Source: Rhodoferax potami (GTDB lineage Bacteria > Pseudomonadota > Gammaproteobacteria > Burkholderiales > Burkholderiaceae_C). From it: a stretch of 64,000 bases of DNA. The stretch is taken from the NCBI RefSeq assembly GCF_032193765.1, contig NZ_JAVBIJ010000001.1:2542001-2606000 (forward strand), written 5' to 3'. The position numbers were made by a program, and so were the translations under genes. Positions 1 through 8,760 of this stretch are shown here, in pieces. Positions within the stretch are counted from its first letter, which is position 1. Each line of letters opens with the position of its first letter. Under the pieces are notes generated by a model, which saw only the letters and a list, made by a program, of their open reading frames with translations, was not told the origin of the DNA and searched no databases.

Positions 1-892
1 ACTCCACCTCGGGCGCATGCCAGCTGTAGAGCTTGGCGCGGTTGTCCACTGCCTTGCGACTGCCGGTCTGCGTGACCAAGCGTTTGGCCTTGTCCAAGGT
101 CTGGCCCAAGGTCTCTTGTATGGCTTGGCTGAGCGTGGTCATCTTGCGAGCCACCTCGCGCTGCAGCCGTCCAACGATGGTGCGCTGGCGTTTGATGGCT
201 TTGCGCATGCGCTTGAACTGGCGGGCATGGGCATAGCGCCCAGCCTTGTAGCCCAGCAGTTGGCCTTCTTTGGCGTAGGTCTGTTTGAGCTCGATGCCAT
301 TGGCTTTGGCCAACTCGACCACCTTGGATCGGGCGGTCTCCAGCAGCTTGCTGTCGGTGGGATGTGCCACAGCTTTTTCTTGCACCGTGGAGTCCACGAT
401 CATGCGGGTCAATTCTTTCTTGGCAATCAGCTTGAGGGTGACCGCCACTTCCATGGTGCGGGCCAGCAGTTCTTCCACGCCTTCTTCGCCCAGAGCTTTA
501 CGAAAGCGCCCCAGTTGTGTCGGGTCGCACGGCCACTGGTGTTCAAAGTATTCGTTGCCAGAAAAGTACTGCCAAGTGGGGGTCTCACCCCAGCGCTGGA
601 TCACGTCCTCGTCGCTCTCATTGAACGCATGCTTGAGGTACAGCAAGGCAACCATTAACCGGGTGGGCAGACGGGGACGGCCGGCATTGGAGACGCCGCC
701 ACCGGCAACGGCCGAGACCGGACCAAACAAGTCCAAGTCTTCTATCTTCTTGCCAGACTTGACCTGGCGTGCCCAGCGCTGGACGAGGGAGGCTTCGATC
801 TCTTGCCAAGGCATGCGGTTAGCAAGCACCGCCAGAGGGTGGCGCAAATCGATCATCTGATCCAGGCGGTTGCGGAAAAAGTCATCGGTCAT
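1..892 (-). CDS. IS5-like transposase, first ~297 codons, truncated by window edge
   Basis: This is the amino-terminal part of the 490-residue DDE transposase that is complete at 8886-10358. The start ATG at 892 follows a 125-bp leader inside the element. The N-terminal DUF772-like domain (about residues 10-200) and the first catalytic Asp region (VDSTVQEKA) are present; the remainder lies outside the window. The reading frame is open to base 1, so this copy may be functional. Confidence 0.85.
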   Translation of the reverse strand, partial: MTDDFFRNRLDQMIDLRHPLAVLANRMPWQEIEASLVQRWARQVKSGKKIEDLDLFGPVSAVAGGGVSNAGRPRLPTRLMVALLYLKHAFNESDEDVIQRWGETPTWQYFSGNEYFEHQWPCDPTQLGRFRKALGEEGVEELLARTMEVAVTLKLIAKKELTRMIVDSTVQEKAVAHPTDSKLLETARSKVVELAKANGIELKQTYAKEGQLLGYKAGRYAHARQFKRMRKAIKRQRTIVGRLQREVARKMTTLSQAIQETLGQTLDKAKRLVTQTGSRKAVDNRAKLYSWHAPEVE

Positions 893-1017
893 GGCGCTGC
901 TTTCAAAAACTCCCAGAAAACAGACTCCATTGAATATCTATTTGAGAGTTCTGACCATCCGGAATCACCCCAGATCACAAGCGTTCATGCGGGTTGCAGG
1001 GGTTTTGCAGGGACAAC
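1..1017 (-). mobile_element. IS5-like 1,619-bp element, copy A (partial, cut by window edge)
   Basis: Sequence matches, base for base where checked, the 5' two thirds of the intact copies at 8761-10379 and 23732-25350. The transposase-5' terminal repeat is at the right (complement of GTTGTCCCTGCAAAA, ending at 1017). The left part runs off the window, so whether the copy is complete cannot be seen. The right end abuts a second partial copy directly, with no flanking host DNA between them. Confidence 0.9.
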
Positions 1018-1643
1018 TCTTTGGCGTAGGTCTGTTTGAGCTCGATGCCATTGGCTTTGGCCAACTCGACCACCTTGGATCGGGCGGTCTCCAGCAGCTT
1101 GCTGTCGGTGGGATGTGCCACAGCTTTTTCTTGCACCGTGGAGTCCACGATCATGCGGGTCAATTCTTTCTTGGCAATCAGCTTGAGGGTGACCGCCACT
1201 TCCATGGTGCGGGCCAGCAGTTCTTCCACGCCTTCTTCGCCCAGAGCTTTACGAAAGCGCCCCAGTTGTGTCGGGTCGCACGGCCACTGGTGTTCAAAGT
1301 ATTCGTTGCCAGAAAAGTACTGCCAAGTGGGGGTCTCACCCCAGCGCTGGATCACGTCCTCGTCGCTCTCATTGAACGCATGCTTGAGGTACAGCAAGGC
1401 AACCATTAACCGGGTGGGCAGACGGGGACGGCCGGCATTGGAGACGCCGCCACCGGCAACGGCCGAGACCGGACCAAACAAGTCCAAGTCTTCTATCTTC
1501 TTGCCAGACTTGACCTGGCGTGCCCAGCGCTGGACGAGGGAGGCTTCGATCTCTTGCCAAGGCATGCGGTTAGCAAGCACCGCCAGAGGGTGGCGCAAAT
1601 CGATCATCTGATCCAGGCGGTTGCGGAAAAAGTCATCGGTCAT
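1018..1643 (-). pseudogene. IS5-like transposase fragment, N-terminal ~208 residues
   Basis: The start ATG is at 1643. The frame matches the intact transposase up to the fragment border near 1018, then reads into the terminal repeat of copy A for about 14 foreign residues and stops at 975. Only the first catalytic Asp region is retained and the C-terminal half of the DDE domain is absent, so it cannot be active. Confidence 0.85.
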
Positions 1644-1768
1644 GGCGCTGCTTTCAAAAACTCCCAGAAAACAGACTCCATTGAATATCTATTTGAGAGT
1701 TCTGACCATCCGGAATCACCCCAGATCACAAGCGTTCATGCGGGTTGCAGGGGTTTTGCAGGGACAAC
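1018..1768 (-). mobile_element. IS5-like element fragment B, tandem duplicate of 267-1017
   Basis: Positions 1018-1768 repeat 267-1017 at a constant offset of 751 bp. The fragment starts inside the transposase gene at codon ~209 and runs through the start codon and the 5' terminal repeat (complement GTTGTCC ending at 1768). It lacks the 3' half of the element. It lies head to tail with copy A, which suggests an unequal-recombination or slippage duplication of the 5' half, or an IS fragment fused to the end of copy A. Confidence 0.9.
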
Positions 1769-2283
1769 TTCTTAGAAAATTCTACTTCTGGGGCCTTTGG
1801 TTTATCGGGGGGATTACCCACAGCTGAACATCCCTCAGGACGGATGCCTTTGAATTAATTGAATATGGACTGGCAGAATAGACTAAGACCAAGTGTGTAG
1901 ACCCGATCACACCCAGTCTCGCAGGCCTACACAGAACGCATATGTCGAGATATATCAACAGGATATTACAGCACAGAAGCGCTGAACGTTTGGAATTTGA
2001 TTTAATGACAGCGGGAGGACCTACGACTGGAAACTGATTGCGGCGCAACAGGCACTTGGGTCAGTTGTTCGGGTCAAAGCCAATGTAACAAATTTCTAGG
2101 CGTATCCTACTGGGAATTTAAGAAATAAAAATCACTCTATCTCAGTCTAGTAAAGCGTAATTGCACGCAAGGACTCAGAGAAATTTCACATGGGGCCTCA
2201 AAATACACAAATACCAACGGTAGGATAAATACAAAAGTTAGCAGAAATGATCCGATAAAGGGCTTGATATTTTGCAAATCTCA
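1769..2283. other. AT-rich intergenic stretch without a supportable gene
   Basis: This runs between the end of the IS fragment and the stop of the HD-GYP-like gene. Only short open frames occur (for example an 88-codon frame on the minus strand), and none has a recognisable domain or ribosome-binding site. I see no tRNA, hairpin terminator or repeat that I can defend. It lies downstream of the minus-strand signalling operon and may contain decayed coding sequence. Confidence 0.5.
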
Positions 2284-3660
2284 TTACCGCAATCTTTGAT
2301 TCAGAGCCGATGTAGGCATAAAAGCGGGAAGGTCACTCAAGAATCTCAACGCAACATTCGCGGCCCTACTATTATGGCCTGCCTTAAAAATATCTAATTT
2401 GTCGAGATGCTCTTCAGTCGCAATATAATTACTGCCATGCCTAAGATCATATAGTTCAACTAACGTTCGATGAGTCGGCCCAAAAGTTATTGGAGCATCA
2501 TCGGCAAGTAAAGGGAGAACCACATCCGTTATCGGGTTGAATGCATAGGATGATTCGGAAAGAATCGCCAAAATATAGGGAAGCGATTCAACAGGCAAGG
2601 AATCCAGTTTTATCTTCACATCTTTAAGTAAGAGTTCTGGTTTAAAGATGATTTCATTTGATAGAAAAGACTTGCTAGCACCTTGTAAGCAAGAATTTAG
2701 ATTCTCACTAAAATAGCGGATTTCGTCTTCCACTTCAATAAATGCATGAATTACTTCTGGATCGTACATTGAGCCCGAACGTTCAATTAGTACATCTAGC
2801 GCACTATCATGTGTCAAGCTTTGGCCTCTAAGGCAGCGAAAAGTCGCAATGTCATATGCTTCTGCAACTGCCAAAATTCGAGCAGTGATCGGTATAAATT
2901 CCCCACTTAAGCCAAACGGATAACCAGAGCCATCCCATAACTCCCTATGAGAACTAATAATTTCCTTTGCTAACCTAAAAAAACCTAAGTTGAAACCAAG
3001 ATGACTTTCAACCTCCTCAAAAAGATCTAGACCGAGTAGCGGATAGGTCTTCAATAGACTCGACTCGTTGGATGTAAGCGGCTGCGTTTTATTGATAATT
3101 TCATTTGATATGCAGGCTATACCCACATTGTACAACGGAACAAGTTTAGACAATAAATCAACATTACAAAGACTAAGAGATTCTTTATACTTCTCTTTCC
3201 CACTTAATTGATTTGCCAAAGTTTTTACATATTGCTGCAGTCTTTGATGCTTCTGGAAACAAGGATCGATGAGCAATAGAATTGAAGGTAAAAGAGCCTG
3301 GATAATTGAAGCTATCGCTTCCGCGCTTTCGCTCCAATGTGAAGTAGCTTCATTTATAACATAGTTATTTGATGCATTTGATATGCTCACCAAATAATTC
3401 TGCATTATGTGAGAGCAAATTCGCGCAGTATATATACATCTCTCGCTCGGTTTAAAACTTAATATATTCTTACAGCTCACTGCGTTGGAGTCCCCAACCT
3501 GACCTGTAATGCAGCCATCATAAACAGATCGATTTCGAGCGGGCAAACTCGACTTTAAATCGCGCTGCTTGCATATATTTGAATAATCATCTTTTTCCGC
3601 ACGAATTTGACTCGTAGAATTGATACTACTCGCGCCAGAGACAAAAAATGGATCAGACAT
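2284..3660 (-). CDS. Degenerate HD-GYP domain protein (predicted inactive c-di-GMP phosphodiesterase)
   Basis: About 458 residues. The ATG at 3660 is preferred over the in-frame TTG at 3675. The central part matches the HD-GYP family: the segment HRELWDGSGYPFGLSGE is followed by ITARILAVAEAYD, as in RpfG-type enzymes. The family's HD dyad (normally LHDIGKI) reads LYNVGIA here, and the next metal ligand (HP..G) reads YPLLG, so most bimetal ligands are missing. The N-terminal ~130 residues and the C-terminal ~100 residues are not recognised. It is the third gene of a minus-strand set after an HATPase-like protein and a receiver, 131 bp downstream of the receiver. A sensory or scaffolding role is inferred rather than hydrolysis of cyclic di-GMP. 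Confidence 0.75.
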   Translation of the reverse strand: MSDPFFVSGASSINSTSQIRAEKDDYSNICKQRDLKSSLPARNRSVYDGCITGQVGDSNAVSCKNILSFKPSERCIYTARICSHIMQNYLVSISNASNNYVINEATSHWSESAEAIASIIQALLPSILLLIDPCFQKHQRLQQYVKTLANQLSGKEKYKESLSLCNVDLLSKLVPLYNVGIACISNEIINKTQPLTSNESSLLKTYPLLGLDLFEEVESHLGFNLGFFRLAKEIISSHRELWDGSGYPFGLSGEFIPITARILAVAEAYDIATFRCLRGQSLTHDSALDVLIERSGSMYDPEVIHAFIEVEDEIRYFSENLNSCLQGASKSFLSNEIIFKPELLLKDVKIKLDSLPVESLPYILAILSESSYAFNPITDVVLPLLADDAPITFGPTHRTLVELYDLRHGSNYIATEEHLDKLDIFKAGHNSRAANVALRFLSDLPAFMPTSALNQRLR

Positions 3661-3791
3661 AAATAAGCTAAACAAAAAATCCTAATATGGTTGAGAACTT
3701 CCTTAAATGCAAAGGATGGCAGACTTCCCCATCATCTGAATCTTCATATTCACAGCAGAATTTTTGCATAAATATTATGATTTGTTGCGAT

Positions 3792-4148
3792 TCAACCCGC
3801 ACTTAGCCAATGAAGGATTTTTTTTGTATCAAAGGGTTTGGAGAAATAAGCATCTGCACCATATTTCTCGCCAACCTTGATATCTTTTTCTTTGTCTCGT
3901 ACGGTAACCATAGCAACCAATATATCTTTTAGGAGTGGATCGGTTTTAATGGAGTTCAATACGTCCAAACCATCTAGCTCTCCCGCCATCATGATATCAA
4001 GCAAGACGGCGTATGGCTTTTCACGCTTAATTATTTCTAGTGCCTGGATGCCATTACACGCTTCAAATACCTCATAACCAGCCACAAGGTGAATTGAAAG
4101 GAGTTTGCAATTTATCTCTTTGTCGTCGACAAGCAGAACTTTTTTCAT
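3792..4148 (-). CDS. Single-domain response regulator (CheY-like receiver)
   Basis: 118 residues forming one receiver domain with no output domain. The acidic pocket D8/D9, the phospho-acceptor D51 (in LLDIMM), the switch Thr T82 and the invariant Lys K104 (SKPF) are all present, so it should accept phosphate. It begins 5 bp after the stop of the HATPase-like gene, and its Shine-Dalgarno sequence (AAGGAAGGATAGG) lies over that gene's last codons, so the two are co-transcribed. The adjacent HD-GYP-like gene suggests an RpfG-like partnership split into two proteins. Confidence 0.9.
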   Translation of the reverse strand: MKKVLLVDDKEINCKLLSIHLVAGYEVFEACNGIQALEIIKREKPYAVLLDIMMAGELDGLDVLNSIKTDPLLKDILVAMVTVRDKEKDIKVGEKYGADAYFSKPFDTKKILHWLSAG

Positions 4149-4153
4149 TTTTC

Positions 4154-4840
4154 CTATCCTTCCTTTAGATTATCTCGATGAGCCAGATTTAGTGCAATCT
4201 CATTTAAATACTCTATCTCTTGTCGAGATAATGAAAATGTTATAGGGGGATCCGAGTTAATACCTGAATGTACATTGACTCCACCGGTTGGTTTCAGCAC
4301 GGTGTTTCTTGGCTTACTTAAAGAATCATTAATTTTCAAATAATTGCAAATTGGCAACATTAACAAAAACGAATAAATTTCCGAGCGGGGACAGTTGCCA
4401 ACTCTACATTTGAGTACCTCAAGCTGTCCGCCATGCAGATTTGTTATTAGGCTTGCTAAATCCAGCAATATGGTGGAATTTAAGTGCGGTAACACTTGCA
4501 ATTCAGGCTCATCAATTTGCTTTAGACGATCTCCTGCTCCGACATTACCGCTTAATGCAACAAATTTTTTATCGCCTGGCAATATTTCTACGTCTATTTT
4601 AAGTGGTAGATTTCCAGTTGGAAATGAATCAAATAAAATCTGAAGAGCTATTTTCAACAAACCATATTTGCTTTGAATATAAATTGGACCATCTTGATTA
4701 CCAGCACTGAGTCGGCAAAGTTTGATTTCTCTATGCCGCAATAGCTGCTCTTTAATTGCAGACTCAATCAAGTCAATCAACGAAATAGACTCGTCATAGT
4801 AATCAAAAGTTTCAAGCAAATTTAATTTTGAAAATTCCAT
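4154..4840 (-). CDS. Degenerate histidine-kinase-like ATPase domain protein
   Basis: 228 residues with no transmembrane segment and no dimerisation/phospho-acceptor (DHp) domain. Residues ~25-170 follow the order of a HATPase_c fold. A segment KIALQILFDSF stands where the N-box (NLLxNAxK) should be, and LASLITNLHGGQLEV matches the stretch after the G2 box. The ATP-binding Asn is replaced and no GLG motif is present, so ATP binding is doubtful. It is the first gene of the operon with the receiver (3792-4148). It could be an anti-regulator or pseudo-kinase. The assignment rests on weak similarity and is tentative. Confidence 0.55.
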   Translation of the reverse strand: MEFSKLNLLETFDYYDESISLIDLIESAIKEQLLRHREIKLCRLSAGNQDGPIYIQSKYGLLKIALQILFDSFPTGNLPLKIDVEILPGDKKFVALSGNVGAGDRLKQIDEPELQVLPHLNSTILLDLASLITNLHGGQLEVLKCRVGNCPRSEIYSFLLMLPICNYLKINDSLSKPRNTVLKPTGGVNVHSGINSDPPITFSLSRQEIEYLNEIALNLAHRDNLKEG

Positions 4841-5142
4841 TTTTGTAGTTTTAGGCTTCCTGCATTAATCTTTGATGCCCGCACGTAATTATCTGACTTA
4901 CCCAAAGTCAGATTAGATCTGCCTAGATAAATTTGGGCTACTGGACATGCTGCACGCATGTGTTAAAATATTATTTTTAGCCAAAATAAATATACTGCAT
5001 CCGCCATTTTAAAGCTTGCAATTTCTTTCATTCTTTGGGATTTTAAAAATTAATTTTTGCCGATTTTTAAGAACTGCAAGTTTTAATTACGAGATTAATT
5101 TGTAAATTAAAATTTACATGCTGAAAGTAACTACACTGAAAT
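4841..5142. other. AT-rich promoter region of the HATPase-like operon
   Basis: This non-coding stretch carries the inverted repeat at 4891-4913 and many A/T tracts, including runs near 4970-5110. Before the two IS5 insertions it would have been continuous with 6325-6469 and 7652-7735, giving a divergent promoter region of roughly 0.5 kb between the minus-strand operon and the histidine kinase at 7736. No gene is visible. Confidence 0.5.
4891..4913. promoter_or_regulatory. Inverted repeat in the leader of the signalling operon
   Basis: ATCTGACTT (4891-4899) and AAGTCAGAT (4905-4913) are perfect 9-bp arms around a 5-nt spacer, about 50 bp upstream of the HATPase-like start at 4840. The half-site TCTGACTT recurs at 6364-6371 between the two IS5 copies, which was originally the same divergent intergenic region. 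It may be an operator for one of the local regulators; no T-run follows that would make it a terminator. Confidence 0.45.
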
Positions 5143-5146
5143 CTAG

Positions 5147-6320
5147 GGATGGTGTCCAAAACTCAACGCCGAAGCGGCTGTAAATGTCTGAATCCCGCAT
5201 AACGGATCTGACGGATTCCATTTCAATTGAATCTGCGCTGCAGCCATCGAAATCCTGGCGTTTTCGCGCCCGATCTGGGCGCCCTGGCCGTTTGCGGGCG
5301 CACTCATGCCTGCGATCCTGCTGCCAGTTTCTTGCGAACCATCCACAGGTTCGAGAGCATGAACAGCGTGAACAACTGCGCGGTGTTCTTGGACAGACCG
5401 CGATAGCGCACCTTGTTGTGGCCAAACTGACGCTTGATCACCCGAAACGGATGCTCCACCTTGGCTCGAATGCTGGCCTTGAGTTTTTCAATCTGGTCGG
5501 TGATCGCACCCAGCGTGCTCGTCTTGTCCAGTGCCCGGCGCTTGCCCGGCCGCATGGCTACATGCCAGTTGACATCCATGCCTTGGGTTTCTTCGCGCTT
5601 GCCCACCCCCTGGTAGCCGGCATCGGCATACACGTCGCTCTCGCTTCCATGCACCAGCGCATGGGCCTGCGTGACATCGTTGACGTTGGCCGCAGTGCCC
5701 ACCATCGAGTGAACCAGGCCAGAGTCAGCATCCGAGCCAATGTGCGATTTCATGCCGTGATGCCACTGATTGCCTTTCTTGGCCTGGTGCATCTCAGGGT
5801 CGCGCTTGCCGCTGCTGTTCTTGGTGGAGCTGGGTGCATCGATGACGGTGCCACTGTTGAGCATCAGGCCACGAGCCTTGAGCATGGCATTGACGGTCTC
5901 GAAGAATGCCTTGGCCAGGTTGTGCTTCTCCAGCAGGTGGCGAAACCTAAGAATGCTGACCCGATCGGGCAATCGGTCGTTCGTATCCAAGCCGGCAAAT
6001 TCGCGGTACAGCGGCGTCTCAAACAGAGCTTCTTCCATGGCGAAGTCGCTCAGACCAAAGAGTTGCTGCAGAAGATGCAAGCGCAGCATGGTCTCATGCC
6101 CAAAGGGCGGGCGGCCCGTTGTCTTGGGCGGCGACACCGCTATGAGCTGGGCCACCAGCTCAGGCCAGGGAACCACGCAATTCATCAGCTCCAGCAGTTC
6201 CATCTTGCGCGTGCGGCGCGTGTTCAGGTCAAGACCAAGGTCGGTTTGTTTCATGCCGTCATTGAACGCAATTTATGTGCCTCAATCATGCAAATCGCCG
6301 GAGAGTTTTGAACACATTCC
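5147..6320 (-). mobile_element. IS5-family element, 1,174 bp, copy 1, with CTAG target duplication
   Basis: The terminal repeats GGATGGTGTCCAAAACTC (5147) and the complement of GGAATGTGTTCAAAACTC (ending 6320) bound the element. CTAG is duplicated at 5143-5146 and 6321-6324, the YTAR-type target of the IS5 subgroup. It is complete and recent. It faces away from an almost identical copy at 6474-7647, separated by 153 bp (145 bp of host DNA once target duplications are left out). Confidence 0.95.
5304..6254 (-). CDS. IS5-family transposase (copy 1)
   Basis: 316-residue DDE transposase with an N-terminal DUF772-type domain (~residues 45-120) and a C-terminal DDE_Tnp_1 domain. Catalytic candidates are the Asp in GTVIDAPSS, the Asp in VYADAGYQG and the Glu in VEHPFRVIKRQFG. 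It is full length with no frameshift and differs from copy 2 by one visible residue (HHGMKSH against HHGIKSH). Transcription runs toward the HATPase-like operon on the same strand, so read-through could affect it. Confidence 0.95.
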   Translation of the reverse strand: MKQTDLGLDLNTRRTRKMELLELMNCVVPWPELVAQLIAVSPPKTTGRPPFGHETMLRLHLLQQLFGLSDFAMEEALFETPLYREFAGLDTNDRLPDRVSILRFRHLLEKHNLAKAFFETVNAMLKARGLMLNSGTVIDAPSSTKNSSGKRDPEMHQAKKGNQWHHGMKSHIGSDADSGLVHSMVGTAANVNDVTQAHALVHGSESDVYADAGYQGVGKREETQGMDVNWHVAMRPGKRRALDKTSTLGAITDQIEKLKASIRAKVEHPFRVIKRQFGHNKVRYRGLSKNTAQLFTLFMLSNLWMVRKKLAAGSQA

Positions 6321-6324
6321 CTAG

Positions 6325-6469
6325 TCTTGATGCATATTTTGTATATTTCATTCAATTGACATGTCTGACTTTGATTAAAATTGGTTCAGCTTTCCGCCCG
6401 CGGGAATAATAAAATGTATTTAGTTACCTTTGTTGCTGTGATAAGATTGTATTTGTGTATTTCTAATAC
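6325..6469. other. Host spacer between two divergent IS5 copies
   Basis: 145 bp of AT-rich host DNA left between the CTAG duplication of copy 1 and the CTAA duplication of copy 2. No gene is present. It contains TCTGACTT (6364-6371), a half-site of the inverted repeat at 4891-4913, and a GC-rich CCGCCCGCGGG patch. It is probably the middle of the original divergent promoter region. Confidence 0.6.
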
Positions 6470-6473
6470 CTAA

Positions 6474-7647
6474 GGAATGTGTTCAAAACTCTCCGGCGAT
6501 TTGCATGATTGAGGCACATAAATTGCGTTCAATGACGGCATGAAACAAACCGACCTTGGTCTTGACCTGAACACGCGCCGCACGCGCAAGATGGAACTGC
6601 TGGAGCTGATGAATTGCGTGGTTCCCTGGCCTGAGCTGGTGGCCCAGCTCATAGCGGTGTCGCCGCCCAAGACAACGGGCCGCCCGCCCTTTGGGCATGA
6701 GACCATGCTGCGCTTGCATCTTCTGCAGCAACTCTTTGGTCTGAGCGACTTCGCCATGGAAGAAGCTCTGTTTGAGACGCCGCTGTACCGCGAATTTGCC
6801 GGCTTGGATACGAACGACCGATTGCCCGATCGGGTCAGCATTCTTAGGTTTCGCCACCTGCTGGAGAAGCACAACCTGGCCAAGGCATTCTTCGAGACCG
6901 TCAATGCCATGCTCAAGGCTCGTGGCCTGATGCTCAACAGTGGCACCGTCATCGATGCACCCAGCTCCACCAAGAACAGCAGCGGCAAGCGCGACCCTGA
7001 GATGCACCAGGCCAAGAAAGGCAATCAGTGGCATCACGGCATAAAATCGCACATTGGCTCGGATGCTGACTCTGGCCTGGTTCACTCGATGGTGGGCACT
7101 GCGGCCAACGTCAACGATGTCACGCAGGCCCATGCGCTGGTGCATGGAAGCGAGAGCGACGTGTATGCCGATGCCGGCTACCAGGGGGTGGGCAAGCGCG
7201 AAGAAACCCAAGGCATGGATGTCAACTGGCATGTAGCCATGCGGCCGGGCAAGCGCCGGGCACTGGACAAGACGAGCACGCTGGGTGCGATCACCGACCA
7301 GATTGAAAAACTCAAGGCCAGCATTCGAGCCAAGGTGGAGCATCCGTTTCGGGTGATCAAGCGTCAGTTTGGCCACAACAAGGTGCGCTATCGCGGTCTG
7401 TCCAAGAACACCGCGCAGTTGTTCACGCTGTTCATGCTCTCGAACCTGTGGATGGTTCGCAAGAAACTGGCAGCAGGATCGCAGGCATGAGTGCGCCCGC
7501 AAACGGCCAGGGCGCCCAGATCGGGCGCGAAAACGCCAGGATTTCGATGGCTGCAGCGCAGATTCAATTGAAATGGAATCCGTCAGATCCGTTATGCGGG
7601 ATTCAGACATTTACAGCCGCTTCGGCGTTGAGTTTTGGACACCATCC
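6474..7647 (+). mobile_element. IS5-family element, 1,174 bp, copy 2, with CTAA target duplication
   Basis: It has the same length and terminal repeats as copy 1 but the opposite orientation. CTAA is duplicated at 6470-6473 and 7648-7651. The different target duplications show two independent insertions rather than an inverted duplication of one insertion. Together with copy 1 it forms a nearly perfect 1.17-kb inverted repeat with a 153-bp centre. Confidence 0.95.
6540..7490 (+). CDS. IS5-family transposase (copy 2)
   Basis: 316 residues, identical to the product at 5304-6254 apart from Ile in HHGIKSH. The DDE motifs are intact, so it should be active. It is transcribed toward the histidine-kinase gene at 7736, whose start lies 88 bp beyond the IS end, so outward read-through could drive that gene. 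Confidence 0.95.
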   Translation: MKQTDLGLDLNTRRTRKMELLELMNCVVPWPELVAQLIAVSPPKTTGRPPFGHETMLRLHLLQQLFGLSDFAMEEALFETPLYREFAGLDTNDRLPDRVSILRFRHLLEKHNLAKAFFETVNAMLKARGLMLNSGTVIDAPSSTKNSSGKRDPEMHQAKKGNQWHHGIKSHIGSDADSGLVHSMVGTAANVNDVTQAHALVHGSESDVYADAGYQGVGKREETQGMDVNWHVAMRPGKRRALDKTSTLGAITDQIEKLKASIRAKVEHPFRVIKRQFGHNKVRYRGLSKNTAQLFTLFMLSNLWMVRKKLAAGSQA

Positions 7648-7735
7648 CTAAATTTCAACTTATGATTCATTTGATATTTTTCGAAAATTGGCTTAATAAG
7701 CATCGACTCTCAATCAATCAATAAATGGATAGGGC

Positions 7736-8541
7736 ATGGAAGAAATTGAAAATATTAAATTTAAGTATGCTGAACTAGAGCTTCAGTTATCAAAGAGAAC
7801 AGAAGAATTGACTGATGCTCTTGTTCGCCTTGAGGATGCTTCGAATTTGATTTGGCAGACACGTCAATATCAAAAGTCCCTGACTCGAATGTTGTCACAT
7901 GAATTGAGAACACCATTGTCCCTTGTGGATTCCATGGCAATGAATATAGAGTTGGATTTACCAACAAGTGCCGAAGCTTTACGTATGCGCTGCAATCGAA
8001 TTAGGAGAACAGTCGATCAATTGATAAATTTAATTCAGACCTGCTTAAGCGCGATAAATTGCTTTGGAAATCCAGCTGGAGTATCGAGAGAAGAAGCAGA
8101 TGTCTGTAATATGGTCTATGAAGCACACGATGCAGCTAGATCTATTTCTACACGACATAAATTTCATATGAACCTCGAAGATTTACCGGATACGATTTTA
8201 TGTGATCCGGTACTTACCTCGTTAGCTCTACGTGCATTTGCATGCAACGCCGTTACATATACTCCGGCTGGTACCAACATCAATTTTAATGGTCGACTTG
8301 ACGATGGCGGTTTTATTTTGGAGGTGTCTGATGATGGCCCAGGTGTTTCTGATAAAGATTTTCCATTCTTATTTAAGCAAAATTTCCGGGGGAAAACTCG
8401 AATACTTCGCTCGGCGACGGCTTGGGATTGGCCCTTGCGCGTGAAATGATTGAAAGGCAGGGGGGGGGTGTTGAAGCTTTTAATAACCAAGGCGTTGGAT
8501 TTTCGGTCCAAATGTGGTTGCCTCGTGTAATTCAACGTTGA
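7736..8541 (+). pseudogene. Soluble histidine kinase, frameshifted in a G run before the G2 box
   Basis: The first ~220 codons encode a coiled-coil start (residues 5-45), a HisKA domain with phospho-acceptor H55 (SHELRTPLS), and HATPase_c with N-box N171 and G1 motif D200-G-P-G203. The frame then shifts at a run of five G (8388-8392) and ends at 8449. One extra G restores GDGLGLALAREM (G2 box) and a normal C-terminus ending at 8541, about 268 residues in all. No transmembrane or input domain is seen. The cause could be a real mutation, slippage at the G run or a sequencing error. The probable partner is the OmpR-type regulator at 26442 or the receiver at 3792. Confidence 0.85.
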
Positions 8542-8760
8542 ACTGTGGAGTCAATTGAGATTAAAGCTTAATCCTCGTTCACGTTCAGCGTTTGAAGACC
8601 ATTAATGCACTAAGTTTGAAATATTCATCGGGCAACGGTTTGTTATGAGCTTTCCTCCTAAAGTTAGTCGTGACAAATGCTTTGTGCTATTCACATTTTC
8701 AATAAATTGATAGATTGTATTGTTTGTGTACTGCAATGGCTCTGATAAAGTATTTACTTA
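8542..8760. other. AT-rich stretch downstream of the kinase, no gene seen
   Basis: 219 bp between the restored kinase stop and the left end of an IS5-like element. No supportable reading frame, terminator or repeat is seen. The last seven bases before the element are TTACTTA, mirrored by TAAGTAA on its other side. Confidence 0.4.

Noticed and set aside
975..1643. 222-codon open frame across two IS fragments
   Set aside because: It is the start of a transposase reading into the terminal repeat of the neighbouring copy, not a gene.
1782..2048. 88-codon minus-strand frame
   Set aside because: No domain, no ribosome-binding site and low-complexity composition; treated as chance.
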